Positions 1 to 7,600 of a DNA stretch of 64,000 nucleotides are shown here, piece by piece. Position numbers and translations under genes: made by a program. This stretch comes from Hyphomicrobiales bacterium (GTDB lineage Bacteria > Pseudomonadota > Alphaproteobacteria > Rhizobiales > JAJFHB01). The stretch is from positions 1-64,000 of the forward strand of contig JAJFHE010000024.1 of NCBI GenBank assembly GCA_021775755.1, in the 5' to 3' direction. Each line of letters starts with the position of its first letter. Position 1 is the first letter of the stretch. The notes below the pieces were generated by a model. That model made no database searches and was not told where the DNA came from. It saw only the letters and a list, made by a program, of their open reading frames with translations.

Positions 1-111
1 CTCGTCAGCTTTATGGACTATGATCTGGGATACTTTGACGACCAAACATGCAGACTGGAACCACTTGAAAATCCATTCGGACCAAAAGTGTTACCTATGT
101 CTCCAGTATGA
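1..111 (+). CDS. IS481-family transposase, 3' end only
   Basis: The first 36 codons of the window, in frame 1, read through to a TGA at 109-111. They encode the last part of a protein containing DYDLGYFDDQT and then NPFGPKVLPMSPV. This tail is what I remember from the C-termini of IS481-type DDE transposases (integrase core). The catalytic domain lies outside the window, so the gene cannot be judged intact or broken. The stop falls within a repeated sequence that looks like the end of the element. The family call is recognition from memory. Confidence 0.75.
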   Translation, partial: LVSFMDYDLGYFDDQTCRLEPLENPFGPKVLPMSPV

Positions 112-131
112 AACGTAACCTATGTGTCCAG
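90..131 (+). repeat. Imperfect 17-bp direct repeat at the IS end
   Basis: GTTACCTATGTCTCCAG at 90-106 recurs as GTAACCTATGTGTCCAG at 115-131, a 25-bp offset with two mismatches. The first copy overlaps the last codons of the transposase. Terminal and subterminal copies of one transposase-binding sequence are a plausible explanation. Confidence 0.7.
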
Positions 132-149
132 AACGGACCGAAGACTGTG

Positions 150-225
150 TGGCTGGGGCGGGAGGATTCGAACCTCCGAATGCCGGTACCAAAAACCGGT
201 GCCTTAACCGCTTGGCCACGCCCCA
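150..225 (-). tRNA. tRNA-Gln (anticodon TTG)
   Basis: On the minus strand the 7-bp acceptor stem TGGGGCG/CGCCCCA closes a complete cloverleaf. The anticodon stem is CCGGT/ACCGG around the loop TTTTGGT, giving anticodon TTG, which reads CAA. The T arm contains GGTTCGAATCC. The CCA end is encoded at 150-152. The 3' end directly abuts the IS481-like element. Confidence 0.95.
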
Positions 226-262
226 ACTGACGGCGGCGCAATGGGCCGCAAAATCGGTCGCG

Positions 263-291
263 AACATAGCTCTTACCAGAGCGCCGCGCAA
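263..291 (-). promoter_or_regulatory. Candidate sigma-70 promoter of tRNA-Gln
   Basis: Reading the minus strand, TTGCGC (291-286) and TATGTT (268-263) are separated by exactly 17 bases. The inferred start would lie about 30 bases upstream of the mature tRNA 5' end at 225. The hexamers are imperfect but spacing and location fit. Confidence 0.45.
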
Positions 292-328
292 CGCTTGCGA
301 TGCCCCGAAATCTCGTGCGCCGTTATGC

Positions 329-357
329 TTGCGGCGGCGGCGTGCGGGGTCTATAAG
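329..357 (+). promoter_or_regulatory. Candidate sigma-70 promoter of tRNA-Pro
   Basis: TTGCGG (329-334) and TATAAG (352-357) are separated by 17 bases, and the mature tRNA-Pro begins 18 bases after the -10 hexamer. Position and spacing are typical for a tRNA promoter. Confidence 0.55.
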
Positions 358-375
358 ACGGACCTTCCAGGGCGT

Positions 376-452
376 CGGAGTGTAGCGCAGCCTGGTAGCG
401 CACCTCGTTCGGGACGAGGGGGTCGCAGGTTCAAATCCTGCCACTCCGACCA
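376..452 (+). tRNA. tRNA-Pro (anticodon CGG)
   Basis: The acceptor stem CGGAGTG/CACTCCG, a D arm with AGCCTGGTA, anticodon stem CCTCG/CGAGG with loop TTCGGGA, and the T arm GTTCAAATCC form a full 77-nt tRNA. The anticodon is CGG, for CCG codons. CCA is encoded at 450-452. The gene stands alone, transcribed away from tRNA-Gln. Confidence 0.95.
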
Positions 453-741
453 ATTTTTCTGATGTATTTTCAATCGCTTATGATCGCGCAATCTGACCCT
501 TGGCTGATCTGCCGCACAGACATCCACATAGATCCAACATTGGAATTTGAAATTCGGATGTCCTGCGACTGAGCTTTCCCAATTCTTCAAGAAATCGGAA
601 AATTGATTTGATATGTCGGGCGGATAGCGGTTCCCGGCTTGAAAACATCATACGCGCTCGGCGGCTTGCTTTGCTGGGGTCCGTCTCAGCCGCGACGGTT
701 GACTGCTCGTCATTTGACCTTTGGGCCGCGGTTGCCGCAAA
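453..741. other. Non-coding stretch after tRNA-Pro
   Basis: I see no convincing gene, hairpin terminator or attachment-site duplication here. A short T run follows tRNA-Pro at about 454-458. The reading frames present have no recognisable family and no good ribosome binding site. Confidence 0.5.
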
Positions 742-1254
742 TCAGCCGCAGGGCACCCAGATCTCATCTTTAAAGACAATGCGCCTGCAAACGGCAGTGC
801 CCTGACCAAGGAACTCAAGCACACGGCGATATTTCCGGTCGAGCCCCGCGGCGCGATCAGGATCGGCGCCTTTCAGCAGATGCACCTTGCCCCAATTGTG
901 GGAAGCATCGGCAATCTTGACCAAAACCGCGTTCGGGTTTGCGGCGAGGCGCGGCAGGTAATCTTCAAAGTAGTCCTCGTCCTCGCGGTGGGTCATGGCA
1001 TCGACGCCGTCACGAATTGCCTTCCCGAAGCTTTCCTCGATCTCGGCAAGCGTGACCTCGGTGTCCTCGACCACGTCGTGCAACCAGGCGATGGCCTCGA
1101 TCGCGGGGCCTTCGCCGCGCACACGGTCAGCCACGTCCGTAACGTGTGCGATGTACTCAATGCCGAGCTTGTCGGTCTGACCGGCATGGTGTTCAGCGGC
1201 AAGCGCCTTCGCGTCGGAAACAAGATCTGCGGGATCAAACGGCGCTTTGGTCAT
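742..1254 (-). CDS. Small RelA/SpoT-type HD-domain phosphohydrolase
   Basis: The 170-residue protein is a single HD domain. H37, the H59-D60 pair in AWLHDVVEDTE, and D116 in KIADASHN occupy the metal-ligand positions of the HD superfamily. HDVVEDT and the KIAD..HN segment resemble the (p)ppGpp hydrolase domain of RelA/SpoT homologues and of single-domain MESH1-like enzymes. No synthetase, TGS or ACT domain is attached. The ATG at 1254 is chosen because GAGG lies just upstream (GAGGTTTCC-ATG); an upstream extension in this frame has no such signal. The substrate (ppGpp, NADPH or another nucleotide) is not decided by sequence. It is divergent from the response regulator to the right. Confidence 0.8.
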   Translation of the reverse strand: MTKAPFDPADLVSDAKALAAEHHAGQTDKLGIEYIAHVTDVADRVRGEGPAIEAIAWLHDVVEDTEVTLAEIEESFGKAIRDGVDAMTHREDEDYFEDYLPRLAANPNAVLVKIADASHNWGKVHLLKGADPDRAAGLDRKYRRVLEFLGQGTAVCRRIVFKDEIWVPCG

Positions 1255-1352
1255 GGAAACCTCTATGTCAACAAGGACAAGGCTAACTCGTGCGCGCGGG
1301 CGACGGCAAGTGTCCCCGCGGTTTGACGAGCGGGACTGTTTGCTCACCGTTT

Positions 1353-1374
1353 GCAACCTTCCGGTTGCTTTTTT
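1353..1374 (+). terminator. Rho-independent terminator-like hairpin with U tract
   Basis: GCAACC (1353-1358), loop TTCC, GGTTGC (1363-1368) and then six T residues (1369-1374) form a textbook intrinsic terminator on the plus strand. No plus-strand gene ends here: the flanking genes are divergent (HD hydrolase starting at 1254 on minus, response regulator starting at 1497 on plus). It may end a small RNA or a leader. Confidence 0.5.
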
Positions 1375-1496
1375 AAGCGGCAAGATCGTTTGCATACAAA
1401 TCTCGATCACAAGCATGTGAGCGACTCGCTGCGTGTAACACACCGTTAACTCGTCTCCAGTTAATTGGCATTCAAACGAATTTGTGAGGCCCGTTC

Positions 1497-2015
1497 ATGC
1501 TGCGTGACGATGGTGTTGATTTCGCGAAACTGAAGGTCATGGTGATCGACGACAACCGTCATTTCATCGCCATTCTTTCCGAGATGCTGCGCGCATTCGG
1601 CGTGCGCGACGTGTCGCGCTTCGACAATCTGCCCGCCGCCTATGAGGCGATCACCCAGCGCCATTTCGATATTGCGTTCATAGACCTGAACCTCGGCAGG
1701 GAAAGCGGTCTCAGTTTCATTCAGGTGGTGCGCTCCAATCCGGAGTGCAACAACCGAAAGATCCGCTTCGTGGTCGTTTCCGCCTATGCGGAAAAGGAGT
1801 ACGTGCAAGGTGCCATCAAGGCCGGCGCCGACGAGTTTCTGGTCAAGCCCGTTGCGCCGCGCAGCGTCTATGACCGCGTGGTACGGCTTGTCAAGCGGCC
1901 GCTCCGGTATATCCGTACGGAGAGCGGGTATTTCGGGCCGGACCGGCGACGCGCCATTGATCCAAATTTCGCCGGCTTCGAACGCCGCGTCACCGACGAC
2001 GCGGAGTATGTGTGA
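1497..2015 (+). CDS. CheY-like single-domain response regulator
   Basis: This 172-residue protein is one receiver domain with a short tail. The acidic pair D18-D19 (VIDDN), the phosphoacceptor D63 (FIDLNLG), S95 and K117 (LVKPV) are all in place. It has no DNA-binding or enzymatic output domain, so it probably acts by protein-protein contact. The C-terminal 50 residues are basic and contain a YFGPDRRR motif that I have seen after receiver domains in alphaproteobacteria. No histidine kinase is encoded nearby, so it is an orphan in this window. The ATG at 1497 gives the standard receiver N-terminus. The product call is secure; the pathway is unknown. Confidence 0.9.
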   Translation: MLRDDGVDFAKLKVMVIDDNRHFIAILSEMLRAFGVRDVSRFDNLPAAYEAITQRHFDIAFIDLNLGRESGLSFIQVVRSNPECNNRKIRFVVVSAYAEKEYVQGAIKAGADEFLVKPVAPRSVYDRVVRLVKRPLRYIRTESGYFGPDRRRAIDPNFAGFERRVTDDAEYV

Positions 2016-2149
2016 CCCACCGGCCGGTTACCCCTGGCCACCTCACAGAATTCCACATCCGACCGTTCCCTTTCTGCTATCCCTGTGACCCGAAGCGCGC
2101 CGGATGTTCGGCGTCTGGCAGGTACGGCACAGTTTCACGGAGACGGCAT

Positions 2150-2572
2150 ATGGCACATCTGGTGGCGGCTCGCCTCAAGGGCGGCGACATCGCCGGCGAC
2201 GGCAGCACGCTCGACATCGTCGTGGGCACGAGCGATGGCGAAGAGCACACCCTGACGCTGCCCTTCGACCAGGCGGTGTGGCTTTCCCAGGCGTTGCTGT
2301 CGCTCACCAATGAGCTCCATGAGCGCCAGACCGCGCACGGGTCCGCACTCCGGACCCCTCATCTCGACGCGGCGATGATCGCCGAAGGCGTACAGATCAA
2401 CCTCAATGAAACGGCAAGCGCGGCGCTCATCCAGATCGTCGGCCGCCGCGACCCTCAGGCACCGCTCGGCAGCGGCTCGTTCCGCATCGACGGCGCGGAG
2501 CGGCTGCGCGCCTTCGCCACGAAATGCCTCGAGGTAGCGGACAAGATGACGCCCTCGTCACTCCCGTCCTAA
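2150..2572 (+). CDS. Hypothetical protein, 140 residues
   Basis: The ATG at 2150 is preceded by GGAG at 2139-2142 with good spacing and gives a soluble protein with no signal peptide or membrane segment. The N-terminal half alternates hydrophobic and polar residues as in beta strands; the middle is helical (WLSQALLSLTNELHERQ), and the C-terminal part contains GSGSFRIDGAERLRAFATK. I recognise no family. It ends 9 bases from the convergent amidohydrolase, and I see no terminator between them. Reading in the same frame upstream of 2150 is Cys/Pro/Arg-rich and probably non-coding. Confidence 0.65.
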   Translation: MAHLVAARLKGGDIAGDGSTLDIVVGTSDGEEHTLTLPFDQAVWLSQALLSLTNELHERQTAHGSALRTPHLDAAMIAEGVQINLNETASAALIQIVGRRDPQAPLGSGSFRIDGAERLRAFATKCLEVADKMTPSSLPS

Positions 2573-2581
2573 GTTTGGAAC

Positions 2582-3937
2582 TCAGCGCGCGATGATACCG
2601 CCATATTTGGCCGCAAAACGATCCCACGCCGACTGCGCGGCCAGCTCGGCATCGCGGAGTAGTCTTGCGGCATCGGCGCGTGTCAGAACACCGCCATCGA
2701 CCACGGGCACGCCGTCCACAAGCACCGTTTCAACGTCCTTGGCGTGACCGTGATAGACGAGGTTCTGCACCGGATCGAGCGTTGGCCTGAGCCCGAACGC
2801 CTCATAGTCCAGGATCATCAGGTCGGCCCGCTTGCCGGCCTCCAGAGAGCCGATCTCTTTCTCCAGCCCGAGCGCCCGAGCGCCTCCCATGGTCGCCAGC
2901 CGCAACGCATCGGGGGCTTTCAGCGCAACCGCGTCCTGCGTCTTGATGCGCGCCATGGTCACGGCGGCGCGCACAACTTCGAAGTGATCGGAGAACATGT
3001 TGTCAATGCCAAGGCTGACGGGAATGCCGCGCTCCAGATAGTCCATTGCCGGCGCGATATGGCCGCGCACCGAATTCATCAACGGACAGTGCGCCACGCA
3101 AGCGCCCGAATGGGCGAGCAGGCCGGTGTCCGCATCGCTTGTCACATAGCAATGCGCCATCACGGTATCGTCGGCGAGCAGCCCGTGATCGCGCGCGTAG
3201 GCGTAAGGCGACACACCGTGCAGTCGCTCGATGATCTCGAATTCCTCCTCGCCCCAGCCAACATGCATGCTGAGACGCAGGCTCAGCCGGTCGGCTTCCT
3301 TACGGCACGCGCGCAATAGCTCCGGCGATGATGAGATAGTGAGGTTCGGCGTTATCATGGCTTGGATCCGACCATCGGCGCGGCCATGCCAGGTTTCGGC
3401 AAACTCGACGGCGCGCTTCAACTCGCGCTCACGCACATCCGCATCAAAGCGAAACTCGCCTTTCGCCATGGCGTCGAAATCGGCGTCGTGCAGCATGATG
3501 CCCATGGCCGAGCGGCAGCCAAGCGTTTCGACGAATTCGGCATAAACGTCCGCTTCCTCTTCCATTTCCAAGGTTGTGGTGACGCCGCTTTTGAGAAGCT
3601 CCGCATAGGTGAGCGAGCCGACAAGCCGGCGCTCCTCACGCGTTGCCACCGTGTTCATCGGCAGATACATGCCGGTCACGCAGGCAAGCCCCGCATCTTC
3701 CGCCCGGCCGCGAAACAGCGTGTATCCGACATGGTTATGGGTCGAGACGAAACCGGGCGCGATCACCTTGTTTGTACCGTCGATCACGCGGTCGGCGGTG
3801 GGGTGGTCGCGCATCACTTCGTCGTTCGGTCCAACGGCAACGATGCGCGCACCTTCGATAAATATTGCGCCCGGGTCGTGGATTGAGAAGGCGTCGTCGA
3901 CGGTAATGACGGTGGCGTCGTGAATCAGAATGCTCAT
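2582..3937 (-). CDS. Amidohydrolase of the TRZ/ATZ/SAH-deaminase group
   Basis: The 451-residue protein is a metal-dependent hydrolase of the amidohydrolase superfamily. It has the small N-terminal beta domain (MSILIHDATVITVDD), then the HxH pair H67/H69 (STHNHVGY), H225 (MHVGWGEEE), H262 (AHCYV) and D312 (LGIDNMF), followed by the C-terminal composite domain (GSLEAGKRADLMILD). These ligands are those of the TRZ/ATZ and adenosine/S-adenosylhomocysteine deaminase subgroup, which deaminate or dechlorinate ring nitrogen compounds. The substrate cannot be assigned. The ATG at 3937 opens the conserved N-terminus; an upstream in-frame extension is unlikely. It is divergent from the small secreted protein at 4068. 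Confidence 0.85.
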   Translation of the reverse strand: MSILIHDATVITVDDAFSIHDPGAIFIEGARIVAVGPNDEVMRDHPTADRVIDGTNKVIAPGFVSTHNHVGYTLFRGRAEDAGLACVTGMYLPMNTVATREERRLVGSLTYAELLKSGVTTTLEMEEEADVYAEFVETLGCRSAMGIMLHDADFDAMAKGEFRFDADVRERELKRAVEFAETWHGRADGRIQAMITPNLTISSSPELLRACRKEADRLSLRLSMHVGWGEEEFEIIERLHGVSPYAYARDHGLLADDTVMAHCYVTSDADTGLLAHSGACVAHCPLMNSVRGHIAPAMDYLERGIPVSLGIDNMFSDHFEVVRAAVTMARIKTQDAVALKAPDALRLATMGGARALGLEKEIGSLEAGKRADLMILDYEAFGLRPTLDPVQNLVYHGHAKDVETVLVDGVPVVDGGVLTRADAARLLRDAELAAQSAWDRFAAKYGGIIAR

Positions 3938-4067
3938 GCACCCGAGTTCAGCGCAAAGCAGCGGGGATAGCAATCGCCGGTGGACTTCAACGCGCGGGGC
4001 AATTTGTCCGCATCGCATTCCCGGCGAGCGTGTATAATTGCGTGACACAGACAGGGAGGCCCCCGAT

Positions 4068-4526
4068 ATGTGCACCGTTCAATCGCTGGTCCGTTGCATC
4101 GTGGTGACGGTTGCGCTGTGTCTGGCGCCATCGCCCTCGCCCGCACAGGATCAGGCCATGGCGGACGCCATGAGCGTTCCGCCAAACGTCGATAGCGCGG
4201 AAGCGGGCGGCTACTGGTCGCATGATGGCGCGGAGGGCTTTTTCCGCACCGTGATGCTCGCAGCCGGCGCCGAACGGGTCGGACACCGCCTGTTTATCCA
4301 GTGGATCGCGGTGTCCAGCGAAACCCAGGACTACCGGCTTGTCCGCACCGTCAACGTCGAAGAGTTCGGCGAAGGCCATGGCGTCACGCTGGAGCTCGCA
4401 AGCGACTTCTCGATATTTGACAAACTCACCGTATCGATTACCGCGACGCCTGTGCACGGCAGCGATGCACAGCGCTACGTGCTTACGGCAACGAAAGAGG
4501 GGACTTACCGGCTCACGCAAGAGTGA
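4068..4526 (+). CDS. Small secreted protein upstream of the giant gene
   Basis: From ATG 4068 the protein is 152 residues with a clear signal peptide (hydrophobic VRCIVVTVALCLAPS, then SPSPAQDQ). AGGGAGG at 4053-4059 decides this start over an earlier ATG at 4038. A perfect TATAAT at 4033-4038 could be its -10 element, but I found no matching -35. The mature part is acidic with predicted beta strands (GHRLFIQWIAVSS, FDKLTVSITATPV) and no cysteine after the signal region. I recognise no family. It ends 84 bases before the 1,857-codon gene on the same strand, so the two may share a transcript. It could be a periplasmic partner or protective protein, but nothing in the sequence proves that. Confidence 0.75.
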   Translation: MCTVQSLVRCIVVTVALCLAPSPSPAQDQAMADAMSVPPNVDSAEAGGYWSHDGAEGFFRTVMLAAGAERVGHRLFIQWIAVSSETQDYRLVRTVNVEEFGEGHGVTLELASDFSIFDKLTVSITATPVHGSDAQRYVLTATKEGTYRLTQE

Positions 4527-4610
4527 AGCGGCGTTTCAGGCCTGCAAGTCTTACGCTAGCTTCAGCAGCCGGATGATGGCTCCGAGCCGTTTTCGAGACA
4601 CAGGCTCCAT

Positions 4611-7600
4611 GTGATGACCGAAGTACAGCACAAAACGGCGAGAGCAACTTACAAGCTTTTCCCTGTTGCGGCGTGCTGTCTCCTTACGCTTTGTATCCTC
4701 GGGCTGTCGGCTTCAACCGGGCGGACCGGGACAAGCATTGAGATGCCGGCGGCCGCTGTGGAGGCGGCGCCGGCGCAGCGACAGGCTCAAAGCGATACGG
4801 CAATCGGTGTCGGTCACGTCAACCCTCCACCCCCCCATGTGTCGCGTGTTCGCGTCACATCGGGAGACACAGTGGTTTACGATACTCAAGGCAACATCCG
4901 TAGCGAAGCTAAGGCCTCCAACGGGGCTTACGACCTGAAGCTCTCGATCTGGTTCTCAACCCTGGTGGCAACCAGCCGGGCTGCAGTTACGGCCGGCTTT
5001 CATGCGCCTTACGACACCTACCTGTTGGAAACGAAAGAGGACGCAGGGGCGATCTGGGACACCTTCACCGACCCGGACAATCCGTATGCCGAGCGCACAT
5101 CAGTACTGGAAACCTCGATCAGCATACCGCAGGCCGAGGTGCCGGACAGCAGCTACCTCTGGTTTTCTTTGTCCTCAACGTCCCTGGCGGGACTCACACT
5201 CGACACCAATCCCGCAGCGCCTGGACACCAGCCCAACACACGGCATTTCGCCGTGCTCGACATCGACGATTACTACCTCTCCACCATGTCGAGGGAATGG
5301 AGCATGGAGGGGCGCAGCTCGGAGCATCCCCGCTTCGATGGCAGCCCGGGCGCCACCGCAGACCATTGGAGAACCTGGCGGCCCTTCGAGATTCAGTTCC
5401 GCCTGGTGCCGCAGGAACCAGGCTATGACGACGACCCGCAACGCTATCTCGATCAGTGGAATGAGGCCGTCGCCATAGTGGAACACGAAATGGGCAGGTA
5501 CGAGCTTTTCCGCAAAGAAATGCGGACCCGTCTCAGCGAGTGGGAGGATTTTCTGGCGAGGCTTCCGCCCGACTACGAGGTCGGTTCGGGGATTGAGGCC
5601 GAGATAGCGCAGATTCTATCCGATCTCCAGCTGACCGAATCCGAGATCCCGATCTTCGAGGCGGCGCTGGGGGCGATCGCCGGGGCGGAGGAAGACTTCC
5701 GCCACCTCATCGCCTTCCGGCGCAGCTACCGGAAATATCTATGTGACGAGGATCTGACTCCACCGGTGCTGGCGCGCTTCGGCGGCATGGATGGCGAGTC
5801 GCGCCATGTCAACAGCGCCGGAAGGGTGGACTTCCGCCGGTACGAGGCGCCGGGCTGGACTTCCCCGGACCTGACGACACAGTTTGGGTGGATCTATGAC
5901 AATAGGTGCCCCAGGCTGAGCACCATCCACATCGACGTGGAGGAACTCCGGCTTCTCTCAGCGCTGGTGGCCGATCTTCCGGTCCTTACGGTCGGTCAGT
6001 CCGTCGGCGATGACTTTCTCCGCATCCAGATGGAACGCTTGTCTGAGACAATCCGCGAGGCGGCGGTGTCGGCCGTCGGCGTTGCCTGGCGGTTCGCCTC
6101 GTCCAACGAGGGAGTGGGCGAACTTTCGATACGCTCCGAACAGCCGGTGTTCCCGGACGGACAGCTTCGCCTGCCCGCGTTGCCGGACGGCCTGCTCCTT
6201 CGTGTCGAAAACGGTCTCCATGACGGATGGCCCTTCCCGGTTGACGGATCAGGTGAGCACACCGACTATTACGGGTCGAATACCTTCACCTTTACCAACC
6301 ATGACAAAAACAATCTCTCCACTTATTTCGGTGACTATTCCGGGGCGCATCCTGGCGTACCAGGTTTCCGTAACGCTGGTTTGCATCTGGAGACTGACCT
6401 TGCCGACGTCCAGTACCGGTTCGAGGGTGGCGGCGAGCGGAACGCCAGTTACACCTATGTGAGCCATCACCCCTTATGGGGCAGCCAATTTGTCATCACC
6501 GGCCGGACCACGGACGGTTCCCTGTCCGGTGGCCTGTCCCTGCGTCGAACGGACAAGTTGGTGCCCGGGACAGATCCCCGCCAGAGTGTCGTCGAGCACC
6601 ATCGCTCACGCTTCGGCTGGCGCTTCGAGCGCAACGGGTCGCCGGGCCTGCCGGCCCGCGAACCGGAACCAGAACCGGAATCTGTGGGCGGCTACCAGTC
6701 ACCGCCGTTCCTGGCGCTGGAGGCGGCAAGCTTTCCGCGCGAGCCGGTCCCCGGTTTGCCGGTCACCATGGCGTTCAGGGTGGAGAATGTAAGTCAGTTG
6801 CCAGCGGCTCGGGTGAGTTTGGATCTGACGCTCGCCGATCCCCGCATCGAACGACCGCCCAAAGATCTCGAAATCATCGGCGATTTCTGCTCGCCCCTCG
6901 ACGACGGCCGCTTCCGATGCAATCTCGGAGACATGAAGCCAGGCGAGGTCAGCGATCTCGTCTTCACCGCGGAAACGCCGATGACCGGTGCTGTGATTTG
7001 GGCCGCAGACCTTGCCAGCGCCGGCGATCTCGGCGGCCCCGTCGAGCTTGGCGGGTTGCTCGGTGCGCGTGGACCACCACGCATCATGGACGTGGTCGTC
7101 ATCCATGACCAGACCCGCGTTGAACACGAGCTGCCACTATATGCCTACCCCTACGGTCCCAATGCTCATGGTGGCGATACGCGGTATCTGCTTGTCGTCG
7201 GTCACAACCTGCCGCAACGCCCGGCGCAAAACCTGACGCTCACGGACACAGATACGATCCACTACAGTTTCCTGGCCTTTCCGGACAGCAATTCGCAGTT
7301 CTATCAGGAATGGTTCGACAAGGGCTGGCAGCGCTTCTACGACATGGAAGACGCCGCCGCCGCACGCGCACGCGCCGAAGAGGATGGCTATGACGCGGTG
7401 CTCGTGCGCGCCGATCTCAAACCCGGCATCATGCCGGGTCAGCGCACCATCACCGTGTCCGACGCGGAGGACCGCTGGGGCCTTGAGTTCGGCGACTTGT
7501 CTGCACGTCTGTCGTTCGTCAGGCGGCTCGAAGGCGGCGGCATTGACCTCCTCAGGAATGCCTACATCCCGGAGCGAATCTATCTTGCGGTCGAAACCAA

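Larger units (their letters stand above)
1..140 (+). mobile_element. Right end of an IS481-like insertion sequence
   Basis: A transposase C-terminus ends at 111 and is followed at once by a terminal-repeat-like sequence (TAACCTATGTGTCCAGAACG at 117-136). The outer boundary cannot be fixed without the left end. It lies somewhere between about 131 and 149, because tRNA-Gln begins at 150. Insertion next to a tRNA 3' end is seen directly; whether the tRNA was the target is inference. Confidence 0.6.

Noticed and set aside
91-453. Reading frames across the tRNA-Gln and tRNA-Pro genes (e.g. ones containing [13 protein letters not shown] or GFEPPNAGTKNRC)
   Set aside because: These peptides are the well-known artefacts of translating tRNA genes antisense; the tRNAs themselves explain the sequence.
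1446-1465. TTAA pair as a CtrA-type site upstream of the response regulator
   Set aside because: The two TTAA halves are separated by 11 bases rather than 7, so it does not match the CtrA consensus.
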